Source: an uncultured Opitutia bacterium (GTDB taxonomy: Bacteria > Verrucomicrobiota > Verrucomicrobiia > Opitutales > UBA953). Taken from it: a stretch of 20,815 bases of DNA. Of the stretch, positions 1 to 11,065 are shown piece by piece. Within the stretch, counting starts at the first letter, position 1. Each line of letters starts with the position of its first letter. The stretch lies in contig CAIPVK010000086.1 in NCBI GenBank assembly GCA_903868455.1, forward strand, positions 1 through 20,815, given 5' to 3'. The notes beneath the pieces were generated by a model, which worked only from the letters and a program-made list of their open reading frames with translations, was not told the origin of the DNA and made no database searches. Made by a program: the position numbers and the translations under genes.

Positions 1-1485
<1,485 letters not shown>

Positions 1486-1493
1486 GGAAAAGG

Positions 1494-3353
1494 TCAGAGG
1501 CTCGGCGGCTGCGAGCGCGCGCGTCGGAGGGCTATCTTATCACGCTGGAGAAGCAGGAGCCCCTCGGCGTCCTCGGACGGGTGCGACGCGATGCGGGCGT
1601 CGAGCGCTCGGAGACGGGCCTGAATGTGTCGCTCGTGGAAGGAACGCAAGACGGTGTTGAGGATAGCCCGACGCTCCTGTTCGTCAGCGGCCGCCTCGGA
1701 AGGTTCCGCCGCGACCTGCGCCGCGATCGCCTGGCACTCGGCGTCGAGCCGCCCAAGGACGGCCCGGAGGTTGTCGAACTCCCCATGAAGGGCCTCGTTG
1801 AGCAGGGCGGAGAGCAGTTTCCCCGAGGGGGTCGAAGCCTCAACCCATTCCAAGGGAAGAACTTGCGATATGGGGTGGACGTACGCGTCGGCCGCCATCA
1901 GCTGGCGGCATAGGTCGTCCTCTGGGCTCGAGAGCCGGGCGGGCCCTTCCGCCGGCGCCTCGGGCAGGCCCGGGGCGAGGGCTTGGAGCTGGGCCGCCGG
2001 CCGCTGGGCGCGGCGGGTCGCGCGATCGCGCTCGTAGGCGAGGTGGACCTCCCGTATGCCGATGCCGGCGTGTCGGGCGGCCTCGTTGAGCGCCTCGTTG
2101 ACGACCTCCTCGGCCCCGGCCTGCTCGAGGAGCTGGAAGAGCTCGCCGAGGTGCGAGAGGCGGGCCGCGAGGGGCTGGCCGGCGGTGTCGGGCGGGATGA
2201 GCGTGCGCACGCAGAAGCGCATCGCGCTCTCGGCGGACTCCGCCATCGCGGGCCAGCGCGCGGCGTTGCCGGGCTCGGCGAAGAAGGCGTCGGGGTCCTT
2301 GCCGTCGGGAACGGCGACGAAGCGGACGTCGAGGCCCGCGCGCAGGCCGAGCGGCAGCAGGCGCATGGCGGCCTTCTGGCCGGCGGTGTCGGAATCGAGG
2401 AAGACGAGGAGCCGGTCCGAGAAGCGCTTGATCTGGGCGAGGTGCTCCTCGGTCACGGCAGTGCCCTGGGCGGCGACGGCGCCGGGCACGCCCGCGCTGT
2501 GGCAGCGGATCGCGTCGAGCTGGCCCTCGACGAGCACGAAGGGCCCGCGGTCGGGACGGTTGTCCTTGGCGCGGTCGAGGTTGAAGACGGTGCGCGTCTT
2601 CTTGAAGAGCTCGGTCTCGGGCGAGTTGACGTACTTGGCCTCGCGCGTCGGGTCGTCCTCGGGCGTGATGTCGAGGCTGCGCGCGGTGAAGGCGATGGCG
2701 CGGCCCTGGATGTCGCGGATGGGGATGACGAGGCGGCCGCGGAAGCGGCAGCGCCAGCGCGCGGGGTCGGGCGAGCGCTCGGTGCCGAAGAAGAGGCCCG
2801 AGCCGGCGATGGCGGCGGGCTCGAAGCCCTTGCGGATGAGCCCCTGGAGGAGCTTGCCGTCGTCGACCGGCGCGAAGCCGACGCCGAAGTCGTCCGCGAC
2901 CTCGAGCGGGAAGCGGCGCGTCCCCGTCCAGTAGCGCCGGATCCAGTCGCCGTGGACGGGGTCGTCGCGCAGGCAGCGGTGCCAGTAGTCGGCGACGAGG
3001 TCGTGGATGTCGAGCAGCTGGCGGCGGAGCGAGGGCGCGTCGCCGCCGCGGCCGTTCTCGTATTCCAGCGCGTGGCCGAAGCGCGTGGCGACGCGCTCGA
3101 CCGCCTCGGGGAAGTCCAGCCCCTCGCGCAGCATGACGAGCTTGAAGATGTCGCCGCCCTGCTGGGTGCTGAAGCAATACCATAGGCCGTTCTCGGGGTT
3201 GACCTTGAACGAGGGCGTGCGCTCGGACTTGAAGGGGCTCAGGCCCCACCACTCGCGCCCGCGCTGCCGCAGCTGGGTGTAGTCGCCGGCGAGCGCGACG
3301 ATGTCGGCCTTGTCGCGCAGGGCGTCGATGGAGCGGCGGGCGATGGAGGCCAA
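1494..3353 (-). CDS. dnaG: DNA primase DnaG with a degenerate zinc-binding site
   Basis: DnaG makes the RNA primers for Okazaki fragments together with the replicative helicase. The product is 619 aa, a normal length. The N-terminal CHC2-type domain is recognisable (GLSPFKSERTPSF, then WYCFSTQQGGDI). Of the four expected zinc ligands only Cys60 remains; the other positions are Ser39, Lys42 and Thr63. The polymerase core has KYVNSPETELFKK and a TOPRIM fold: VEGQLD (Glu276, Asp280) and the acidic pair in FLDSD (Asp320, Asp322), so catalysis should be intact. The C-terminal third is poorly conserved, as expected for the helicase-binding domain. The start is a TTG at 3353 with no clear Shine-Dalgarno; it matches the usual family N-terminus (SIDALRDKADIVALAG). 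It lies between cysS (81 nt upstream) and rpoD (8 nt downstream), probably cotranscribed with rpoD. Confidence 0.96.
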   Translation of the reverse strand: MASIARRSIDALRDKADIVALAGDYTQLRQRGREWWGLSPFKSERTPSFKVNPENGLWYCFSTQQGGDIFKLVMLREGLDFPEAVERVATRFGHALEYENGRGGDAPSLRRQLLDIHDLVADYWHRCLRDDPVHGDWIRRYWTGTRRFPLEVADDFGVGFAPVDDGKLLQGLIRKGFEPAAIAGSGLFFGTERSPDPARWRCRFRGRLVIPIRDIQGRAIAFTARSLDITPEDDPTREAKYVNSPETELFKKTRTVFNLDRAKDNRPDRGPFVLVEGQLDAIRCHSAGVPGAVAAQGTAVTEEHLAQIKRFSDRLLVFLDSDTAGQKAAMRLLPLGLRAGLDVRFVAVPDGKDPDAFFAEPGNAARWPAMAESAESAMRFCVRTLIPPDTAGQPLAARLSHLGELFQLLEQAGAEEVVNEALNEAARHAGIGIREVHLAYERDRATRRAQRPAAQLQALAPGLPEAPAEGPARLSSPEDDLCRQLMAADAYVHPISQVLPLEWVEASTPSGKLLSALLNEALHGEFDNLRAVLGRLDAECQAIAAQVAAEPSEAAADEQERRAILNTVLRSFHERHIQARLRALDARIASHPSEDAEGLLLLQRDKIALRRARSQPPSL

Positions 3354-3406
3354 GGGCGGGTACGCTAGCGGGTCGTCGCGGAGGCGAAAGGGCTTTCCGC
3401 TGGGCG

Positions 3407-3436
3407 GAGGCCCCCGGGGGGGATCCCCCGAGCCTC
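3407..3436 (-). other. GC-rich hairpin at the cysS stop, before dnaG
   Basis: An outer stem GAGGC/GCCTC (3407-3411 with 3432-3436) encloses an inner perfect 6-bp stem CGGGGG/CCCCCG (3415-3420 with 3425-3430) with loop GGAT. It covers the end of cysS and lies upstream of dnaG in the direction of transcription. A second, weaker hairpin (GCGAAAG/CTTTCCGC, about 3384-3400) follows in the same gap. No T-tract follows on the minus strand, so this is not a classical terminator. It could limit read-through from cysS into dnaG-rpoD, or act as a processing site. Confidence 0.4.
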
Positions 3437-4862
3437 AGGAGGGGCGGAGGTCATACCCGTCCTTGCGGTCGAGCATCGTCCACCCGGCGGCGGCGATCTC
3501 GGCGCGGAGGCGGTCGGCGGCGGCGAAGTCCCTGGCCTGCTTGGCCTCCCAGCGGCGGGCGGCCAGCGCGGCGACGGCCTCGGGGACGGCGAGGGCGGGG
3601 CGTTCCTGGAAGGGCAGGATGCCGAGGGCGTGGAGGAGGCGGGCGAGCCCGGCGACGTCCTGGCGCGCCTGGGCGGCGTCGGCCGCCGGCGCGGCCAGCG
3701 CCTTGAAGGCCTCGCCGAGGGCGCCCGGGACGTTGAGGTCGTCGCGCAGGCGCTCCCAGGCGGCGGCGAACCGGCCCCAGGTCACCTGGGTCTCGTTGAC
3801 CGAGGGCGGGGCGAACTCGGCGCGGCTGAAGCCGGCGGCGGCGAGCAGGGCGTCGGCGGCGCGCTCGAGCTTGGCCAGGGCGGAGCGCGCGTCCTCGAGG
3901 CCCTTGAAGGTGAAGTTGAGGGGCGAGCGGTAATGCCCGGCGAGGAGGGCCCAGCGGACCTCCATCGGCGACCAGCCCTTGGCGGCGAGGTCGTCGAGCG
4001 TGAAGAGGTTGCCGAGCGACTTCGACATCTTGGCGCCCTCGACCATGAGGTGGGCGCTGTGGAACCAATGGGCGGCGAAGCCCTTGACCCCGGTGGCGCA
4101 CTCGCTCTGCGCGATCTCGTTCTCGTGGTGGGGGAAGCAGAGGTCGACGCCGCCCGCGTGGAGGTCGAAGGTGGCGCCGAGGTGCTCGAGCGACATCGCC
4201 GAGCACTCGATGTGCCAGCCGGGGCGGCCCTCGCCCCAGGGGCTGGGCCAGAAGTTGGCGCCGTCCTCGGGCTTGCGCGCCTTCCAGAGGGCGAAGTCGG
4301 CCGCCGACTCGCGGTCATACTCGTCGGCGTCGTTGGCCTCGCCCGCGCTGTTGGTCGACTGGGTCGCCAGGCGGGAGCGGTCGAGGTGGGAGAGCTTGCC
4401 GTAGTCGGGGCAGGAGCAGACCTTGAAGTAGACGGAGCCGTCCTTCGCGACGTAGGCGTGGCCGCGGGCGACGAGGGCCTCGATCATCCGGACCTGCTGG
4501 GGGATGTGGGCGACGGCGCCGGGCTCGACATGGGGGACGAGCAGGTTGAGCGCCGCGCAGTCGCGGTGGAACTTCTCCGTCCACCCGCGCGTGAACTCCG
4601 CCAGGGTCTTGCCGGCCGCCTGGGCGCCGCGGATCGTCTTGTCGTCGACGTCGGTGATGTTGCGGATGTGGCGGACGCGCAGGCCCTCGGTCTCGAGGAC
4701 GCGGCGGAGGGTGTCCTGGAGGACGAAGGTCCGGAAGTTGCCGATATGCGCCGGCCCGTAGACGGTCGGGCCGCAGCAATACATGCCATACGTCCCGTCC
4801 GCCCGGCGAGGCAGGAGGGGGAGGGTCTCCCGGGTCATCGTGTCGTGGAGCAGGACGGGCAT
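3435..4862 (-). CDS. cysS: Cysteinyl-tRNA synthetase
   Basis: This class I synthetase charges tRNA-Cys with cysteine in the cytoplasm. The product is 475 aa from the ATG at 4862. Visible motifs are the N-terminal MYCCGPTVYGPAHIGN (zinc-ligand Cys near residue 30 and the HIGH-type HIGN at 39-42), further zinc ligands in GWHIECSAMS and DLCFPHHENEIAQSE, and KMSKS at 278-282. The C-terminal helical DALR-like anticodon region follows. The frame stays open upstream to 5093 and would add a poly-proline extension. I reject this because the family begins just before the catalytic domain and the extra part is a reading of the repetitive leader. No Shine-Dalgarno is visible; the leader is pyrimidine-rich on the coding strand. 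Confidence 0.97.
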   Translation of the reverse strand: MPVLLHDTMTRETLPLLPRRADGTYGMYCCGPTVYGPAHIGNFRTFVLQDTLRRVLETEGLRVRHIRNITDVDDKTIRGAQAAGKTLAEFTRGWTEKFHRDCAALNLLVPHVEPGAVAHIPQQVRMIEALVARGHAYVAKDGSVYFKVCSCPDYGKLSHLDRSRLATQSTNSAGEANDADEYDRESAADFALWKARKPEDGANFWPSPWGEGRPGWHIECSAMSLEHLGATFDLHAGGVDLCFPHHENEIAQSECATGVKGFAAHWFHSAHLMVEGAKMSKSLGNLFTLDDLAAKGWSPMEVRWALLAGHYRSPLNFTFKGLEDARSALAKLERAADALLAAAGFSRAEFAPPSVNETQVTWGRFAAAWERLRDDLNVPGALGEAFKALAAPAADAAQARQDVAGLARLLHALGILPFQERPALAVPEAVAALAARRWEAKQARDFAAADRLRAEIAAAGWTMLDRKDGYDLRPS

Positions 4863-5165
4863 GGACGGCGGAGAGTAGAGGGGGGAGGGGAGGGGGCGGA
4901 AAGGGGAAAGTGACGGGGAGTGGGGAGCGGGGTGCGAGGTGCGGGGAGTGGGAGGATGACGAGGAGTACGAGGAGGCGGAGGAGGGGGAGGAGGCGGACG
5001 AGGCGGAGGAGGGACCGCGGCTTTTCCCAGCCTTTGCCAGCATCTTTCCAGATCTTCCCAGCTTTCTGTATTCCGCGCCGATTCTTCTCCCACGGCCCGC
5101 TTCCCTCTGTCAGTCTAACCCACTCCCCGCTCCCCGCACCTCACTCCCCCTATTCCTCCATCCCC
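4863..5165. other. Divergent cysS/SIMPL intergenic region with purine- and pyrimidine-rich arms
   Basis: This 303-bp stretch separates two divergent genes and must hold both promoters. On the plus strand its left part (about 4863-5016) is almost all G and A, including GAGGAGG-type triplet runs at about 4956-5014. Its right part (about 5085-5165) is mostly C and T. Between them (about 5020-5085) lies a less biased segment with repeated TTTCCAG/TTCCCAG words, the best place for promoters, although I cannot assign -35 or -10 boxes. Open frames crossing it read as poly-Pro or poly-Glu and are not credible genes. Confidence 0.6.
4915..5142. repeat. Imperfect inverted repeat of G-rich and C-rich arms
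   Basis: The left arm at 4915-4953 contains GGGGAGCGGGG (4922-4932) and GAGGTGCGGGGAG (4936-4948). The right arm at 5120-5155 contains their exact complements, CCCCGCTCCCC (5125-5135) and CTCCCCGCACCTC (5130-5142). The order of the units differs between arms, so they look like degenerate copies of one short unit in opposite orientation rather than one clean palindrome. As a result both divergent genes have a C/T-rich leader before the start codon. Confidence 0.65.
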
Positions 5166-5924
5166 ATGCAATCCCCCTCCCGCCTCGCCTTCCTCCTCCT
5201 TGGCTCGACCCTCGCCCTCGGCTTCTTCCTCGGCTCCGACCGCATCGCCCACGCCGTCGCGCTCCGTCGCGCCCAGCCCGAGACCACCGTGCGCGGCGTC
5301 GCCACCCAGGAGGTCCGCTCCGACCTCGGGCTGATGTCGGTCCAGCTGCAGCGCCGCGGCACGAACCTCGAGACCGTCTCCGCCGCCGTCGTCGCCCGAC
5401 GCGAGTCCCTGCTCAAGGACCTCGCGGCGCGCGGCTTCGCGCCGGGCGACCTCACCGTCGAGGCCCTCGACTACAACGTCTACGAGCCCGCGCCCGCGGG
5501 CACGAAGGAGATCAACCCCGAGCGCCACGCCCGCGGCGCCGAGCGCGAGTTCCTCGTCTACCAGACCGTGCGGATCCGCACCGCGAAGGTGCGGGAGCTC
5601 CTGGACTACTCCCGCACGCCGGTCGACTTCGCCAACGAGGTTCAGCTGGGTCGCGGCCGCCCCGAGTTCCGGGTCTCCAACCTCGACGACTCCAAGCGCG
5701 AGCTCCTGGAGGCGGCGACCAAGGACGCGCGCCGCCGCGCCGAGATCCTCGTCGCCGGCTCCGGCAGCTCGATCGGCAACCTCCTCGAGGCCTCCCAGGG
5801 CGTCTTCGAGGTCCTCTCGCTGGAGAACCCCCGCAGCGGCGGTTACGACACCTACGACACGACCTCGATCGAGAAGCTGGTGCGGGTCGTCGTGACGCTC
5901 CGCTACGAGATCGTCCGGGAGTGA
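5166..5924 (+). CDS. SIMPL-domain (DUF541) protein, membrane-anchored or exported
   Basis: The product is 252 aa from the ATG at 5166. An N-terminal hydrophobic segment (about residues 6-24, LAFLLLGSTLALGFFLGSD) is an uncleaved anchor or signal. The rest fits the SIMPL/DUF541 family: TVRGVATQEVRSDLG near the start, a middle with repeated hydrophilic helices, DDSKRELLEAATKDARRRAEILVAG in the typical position (positions 5690-5760), and a C-terminal strand EKLVRVVVTLRYEIV. Members of this family are periplasmic or envelope proteins of poorly known role; some are linked to oxidative stress. It lies 60 nt upstream of thrS on the same strand, so cotranscription is possible. The frame is open upstream to 4920, but that part is the repetitive leader. 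The family call is fairly safe; function is unknown. Confidence 0.85.
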   Translation: MQSPSRLAFLLLGSTLALGFFLGSDRIAHAVALRRAQPETTVRGVATQEVRSDLGLMSVQLQRRGTNLETVSAAVVARRESLLKDLAARGFAPGDLTVEALDYNVYEPAPAGTKEINPERHARGAEREFLVYQTVRIRTAKVRELLDYSRTPVDFANEVQLGRGRPEFRVSNLDDSKRELLEAATKDARRRAEILVAGSGSSIGNLLEASQGVFEVLSLENPRSGGYDTYDTTSIEKLVRVVVTLRYEIVRE

Positions 5925-5984
5925 ACGGGCGCCACGCTCCGCCCTTGCCCTGAGGCGGGCGAGTCCCTAGCGAGAGGGTCGACC

Positions 5985-7856
<1,872 letters not shown>

Positions 7857-7879
7857 GCCGTCATCCGCGCCAAGCGACA

Positions 7880-7908
7880 GGGGCGGCCGTCGGCCGCCCC
7901 TTCGCGTT
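7880..7908 (+). terminator. Rho-independent terminator after thrS
   Basis: A perfect 9-bp stem GGGGCGGCC/GGCCGCCCC (7880-7888 with 7892-7900) and a 3-nt loop are followed by TTCGCGTT. It lies 23 nt after the thrS stop and before the convergent redoxin stop. The T-tract is weak, but on the minus strand the stem would also serve the redoxin gene. Confidence 0.8.
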
Positions 7909-7925
7909 CGGACTTGGCCGCCGGC

Positions 7926-8492
7926 TCAGTACTTCACCCCGCAGCCGTAGGGCTTGGTCTGGGGCTTCGAGACCGGCTTGCCGGCCTTGAGCTCCCCGAG
8001 CGCGGCGAGGACGTGGTTCTCGGCCTTGGCGATGTCCTCCGACTTGGTCGAGGGGACGCTGTCGATGGCCCCCTTGTAGGCGAGGATGCCCTGGGCGTCG
8101 ATCACGTAGCAGTGGGGCGTGGTCTTCGCGCCGTAGGCGCGGCCGGTCTCGCCCTTGTCGAGGGCGATGGGCGCGGCGATCTTCCAGTCGGCCGCCACCT
8201 TGGCGAGGGCGTCGGCCTTGCCGTTGACGCTGACGAGGATCCAGGTCGCGCCGAGCTCGGCAGCCTTGGCCTGGGAGGCCTGCATGGCGCCCGGCTTGTA
8301 GAACTTGGCCACGTAGGGGCAGCCGGGGTTGAAGAACTCGAGCACGACCGGCTTGCCGCGCAGCTCGGAGAGGCGGACGGTCTTGCCGTCGACCGTCGGC
8401 AGGGCGAAGTCGGGCGCGGGCTGGCCCAGCTGGGCCTCGGCGCGCGAGGCCAGGGGGAGGAGGCAGGCGAGGAGGAGCAGGAGGTTTTTCAT
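7926..8492 (-). CDS. Exported thioredoxin-like redoxin (AhpC/TSA family)
   Basis: The product is 188 aa from the ATG at 8492. An N-terminal signal peptide (MKNLLLLLACLLPLASRAEA, cut probable after AEA) points to the periplasm. The mature part is a thioredoxin fold: GQPAPDFALPTVDGK, then VVLEFFNPGCPYVAKFY with a single Cys (Cys58) where classical thioredoxins have CxxC, then TTPHCYVID (Cys128) and AYKGAIDS. The C-terminus PYGCGVKY carries a third Cys (Cys185). This matches the redoxin-domain group with a CPYV motif often found in PVC and Bacteroidota genomes; substrates are not established. It is divergent from cysE with a 54-nt gap, and convergent with thrS across the terminator. A longer frame to 9341 on this strand is antisense to cysE and not credible. 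Confidence 0.9.
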   Translation of the reverse strand: MKNLLLLLACLLPLASRAEAQLGQPAPDFALPTVDGKTVRLSELRGKPVVLEFFNPGCPYVAKFYKPGAMQASQAKAAELGATWILVSVNGKADALAKVAADWKIAAPIALDKGETGRAYGAKTTPHCYVIDAQGILAYKGAIDSVPSTKSEDIAKAENHVLAALGELKAGKPVSKPQTKPYGCGVKY

Positions 8493-8546
8493 GGTTGGGG
8501 ACTTGTCAGACAGGGAAGGGCGGTGTTTGGTTTCGCAAGCGGCCCC

Positions 8547-9350
8547 ATGACTTCCCAGCCCATCTCCATCGTCACCGCCACCGAGGCCAGCCTCTGGATG
8601 GAGCTCCAGTCGCGGGCCCAGGCCGCCGCCGCGGCGGAACCCGCCCTCGCCGTCCTGCTCGAGCGCAATGTGCTGTCCCGCCGCGACTTCGGTGAGGGCT
8701 TGGCCCGCCGCGTCGCCGAGCGCCTGACCCAATCCCCCTCGGAGTCGTCCGCCCTGGCCAAGGTCTTCGAGGAGACGGTCGCCCGCCAGCCCTCCATCGC
8801 CCAGCAGGCCCGGGGCGACATCCGCGCCATCCTCGAGCGCGACCCCGCGGCCGAGAACGCCCTGACGCCCTTCCTCTGGTTCAAGGGGTTCCACGCCATC
8901 AGCGCCCACCGCTTCGCCCACGCCCTTTGGAAGGCCGGCCGCCGCGAGATGGCCTTCCACGTGCAGTCGCTCAGCTCGCAGGCCCTCGCCGTCGACATCC
9001 ACCCCGCCGCCACCTTCGGCACGGGCATCCTGCTCGACCACGCGACGGGGTTCGTCGCCGGAGAGACGGCGGTGGTCGACGACAACGTCTCCTTCCTCCA
9101 CGAGGTCACGCTGGGCGGCACCGGCAAGGCGCGCGGCGACCGCCACCCCAAGATCCGCTCGGGCGTCCTCGTCGGCGCCGGCGCCAAGATCCTCGGCAAC
9201 ATCGTGGTCGGGGTCGGGGCCAAGGTCGGCGCCGGCTCGGTCGTCCTCATCGACGTGCCCGCGCACGCCACCGCCGCGGGCGTCCCCGCCGTCATCGTCG
9301 GGCAGGCTCGGGACGACGCCCCCGCGCTGGGCATGGACCACACCATCTGA
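8547..9350 (+). CDS. cysE: Serine O-acetyltransferase
   Basis: CysE makes O-acetylserine from serine and acetyl-CoA, the first step of cysteine synthesis. The product is 267 aa from the ATG at 8547, the usual length. The N-terminal helical domain has FLWFKGFHAISAHRFAHALW. The left-handed beta-helix has DIHPAATFGTGILLDHATG with the catalytic His, then GETAVVDDNVSFLHEVTLGG, GDRHPKI, and GAGAKILGNI with hexapeptide periodicity. The last residues GMDHTI end in Ile, as in CysE proteins whose tail docks into the CysK active site; this makes a cysteine synthase complex likely. The stop overlaps the start of the next gene (TGATG), so cysE, the kinase and the methyltransferase are probably one transcript. 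A longer upstream frame is antisense to the redoxin gene. Confidence 0.96.
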   Translation: MTSQPISIVTATEASLWMELQSRAQAAAAAEPALAVLLERNVLSRRDFGEGLARRVAERLTQSPSESSALAKVFEETVARQPSIAQQARGDIRAILERDPAAENALTPFLWFKGFHAISAHRFAHALWKAGRREMAFHVQSLSSQALAVDIHPAATFGTGILLDHATGFVAGETAVVDDNVSFLHEVTLGGTGKARGDRHPKIRSGVLVGAGAKILGNIVVGVGAKVGAGSVVLIDVPAHATAAGVPAVIVGQARDDAPALGMDHTI

Positions 9351-11065
9351 TGGGCGCGGGCCGCCGAGCGGCCGGGGAGGAGGGCGACAGCCGCGCCCTC
9401 GGCTGCCTCGCCCGCATCGGCGCCAAGGTGAACTCGACGGAGGATCCGCGCGAGGCCCTCGGCCACATCCTCGCCGAGGTGGTCGGCACGCTCGGCGCCT
9501 CGAGCGCCTCCATCGCCCTCATCGACCCCGCCGCCTCCCTCCTGCGCATCGAGGTCAGCCAGGGCCTCGGCGACGCCGATCGCGACCCGCTGCCGCTCGG
9601 CCAGGGCATCACCGGATGGGTGGCCACCCATGCCAAGCCCCTGCGCGTCGCCGATGTGCGCCTGGACGCCCGCTACCGGATGATCCGGCCGGAGGTCCGC
9701 TCGGAGCTCGCCGTGCCGATGGAGATCCTCGGCCAGGTGGTCGGGGTCGTGAACTGCGACTCGGACCGGACGGACGCGTTCGGGCCCGATGACGAGCGCC
9801 TGCTCACGCTCGTGACCGCCGAGGCCGCCAAGGCGGTCGGCCGCCTCTGGATGCTCGGCCAGCTGCGCGCCAAGACCCGGCAGCTCGAGGCCATCCTCGG
9901 CGCCGGCCAGCAGATCGTGCGCGAGCGCGACGAGCCCGGCGTCGCCGCCGACCTCGCCCGGCACGCCCGCGCCCTCCTCGGCCTGCGCGCCGCGGCCTTC
10001 CTCTCGGCCAGGGAATCCCGGCTCGTCGTGACCGGCCGCGACGGCGACACCGCCGCCCTCGGCCTGGCCGAAGCCGTCGACGCCGGCGACACCGCGCTGG
10101 GCACCGTGCTGCGCCGCGGGCGACCGGTCGAGGTCGCCGACGCCGCGCGGGCCGAGCCCAACCTCTTCCGCGCCGACGCGCGCCCGCCGGCGCTCTCGCT
10201 CCTCGCGCTGCCCGTCGCCCACGAGCAGGAGCCCTACGGCGTGCTTATCTGCCTCGCCGACGGCCCCCGCCGGTTCTCGGTGGACGAGCAGCGCGTGCTC
10301 GCCACCGTGGTCTCCTACGCGGCGCTGGCCCTGCGCAACCTGCGCCTCTACGCCAAGGCCTTCGCCGCCGAGACCCAGCTGCGCCGCGGCGAGCGGCTCA
10401 CCGCCCTCGGCCTCCTCTCGGCCGAGATCGCCCACGAGATCCGCAACCCCCTGACCGTGATGCGCCTGCTGGCAGACACCATCGGCGAGGGCCTGGCGGA
10501 GTCCGATCCCCGGCGCGAGGACCTCGCGGTCATGCGCGAGAAGGTCGCCCACATGGAGGGGGTCGTCTCGCGCGTTCTCTCGCTCGCCCGTAGCCAGTCC
10601 GGCGCCTTCCGGCCCGTCTCGCTCGCCGAGGTGGCGCGGCAGACGGCGCTGCTCCTGCGCCTGAAGCTCGAGCAGGCGGGCGTCGCCCTGGAAGTCGAGT
10701 CGGACGCCGGCGCGCCGGAGGTCTCGGGCGACCCGGGCCAGCTCCAGCAGGTGCTCCTCAACCTCGTCCTCAACGCCGTCCAGGCCATGCCCGAGGGAGG
10801 GCGCCTCGCCCTCCGCATCTCGCGCGAAGGCGAGGGCGAGTCGGCCTGCGCGGTCGTCCGGGTCGCCGACACGGGGGGCGGGATTCCGCCCGAGGTCCTC
10901 CCGCGCATCTTCGAGTCGTTCTTCACCGGGCGCGAGGACGGCACCGGCCTCGGCCTCGCCATCGTGAAGCGCATCCTGCGCGCCCACCGCGGCGACATCA
11001 CCGTGGAGTCGACCGGACCGAAAGGCACCACCTTCCGACTCTGGATTCCCGTCGCCCATGGCTGA
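9350..11065 (+). CDS. Soluble GAF-GAF sensor histidine kinase, no adjacent response regulator
   Basis: The product is 571 aa from the ATG at 9350, which overlaps the cysE stop by one base. There is no signal peptide or membrane segment, so it is cytoplasmic. The order is GAF 1 (about 20-165, ending VGVVNCDSDRTDAFGPDDERLL), a short helical linker (165-185), GAF 2 (about 185-335), the DHp domain with H-box AEIAHEIRNPLT (phosphoacceptor His362), and the HATPase_c domain with N-box NLVLNAVQAMP (471-481), G1 VADTGGGIP, F-box IFESFFTG and G2 GTGLGLAI. The H-box and ATPase type resemble NtrB/AtoS-like kinases, which often pair with NtrC-type regulators; this is inference. No receiver domain or regulator lies nearby. 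The ligand of the GAF domains is unknown; Cys136 in the first GAF could be a redox or metal residue. Confidence 0.92.
   Translation: MGAGRRAAGEEGDSRALGCLARIGAKVNSTEDPREALGHILAEVVGTLGASSASIALIDPAASLLRIEVSQGLGDADRDPLPLGQGITGWVATHAKPLRVADVRLDARYRMIRPEVRSELAVPMEILGQVVGVVNCDSDRTDAFGPDDERLLTLVTAEAAKAVGRLWMLGQLRAKTRQLEAILGAGQQIVRERDEPGVAADLARHARALLGLRAAAFLSARESRLVVTGRDGDTAALGLAEAVDAGDTALGTVLRRGRPVEVADAARAEPNLFRADARPPALSLLALPVAHEQEPYGVLICLADGPRRFSVDEQRVLATVVSYAALALRNLRLYAKAFAAETQLRRGERLTALGLLSAEIAHEIRNPLTVMRLLADTIGEGLAESDPRREDLAVMREKVAHMEGVVSRVLSLARSQSGAFRPVSLAEVARQTALLLRLKLEQAGVALEVESDAGAPEVSGDPGQLQQVLLNLVLNAVQAMPEGGRLALRISREGEGESACAVVRVADTGGGIPPEVLPRIFESFFTGREDGTGLGLAIVKRILRAHRGDITVESTGPKGTTFRLWIPVAHG

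Noticed and set aside
1983..3185. Plus-strand 400-codon frame antisense to dnaG
   Set aside because: GC-driven shadow of dnaG, with no recognisable domain.
4863..5093. N-terminal extension of CysRS with a poly-proline stretch
   Set aside because: The CysRS core begins at the ATG at 4862, and the extension is a translation of the repetitive intergenic leader.
4910..5165. Acidic extension of the SIMPL protein or a separate Glu-rich peptide
   Set aside because: It is a reading of GAGGAGG-type repeats; the hydrophobic anchor right after the ATG at 5166 fits a natural N-terminus.
5925..5984. T-box or other riboswitch leader for thrS
   Set aside because: The gap is only 60 nt and holds no specifier loop, T-box sequence or terminator/antiterminator pair.
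8489..11059. Open frame of 856 codons on the minus strand antisense to cysE and the histidine kinase
   Set aside because: Same GC artefact; the sense strand carries unmistakable CysE and kinase motifs.
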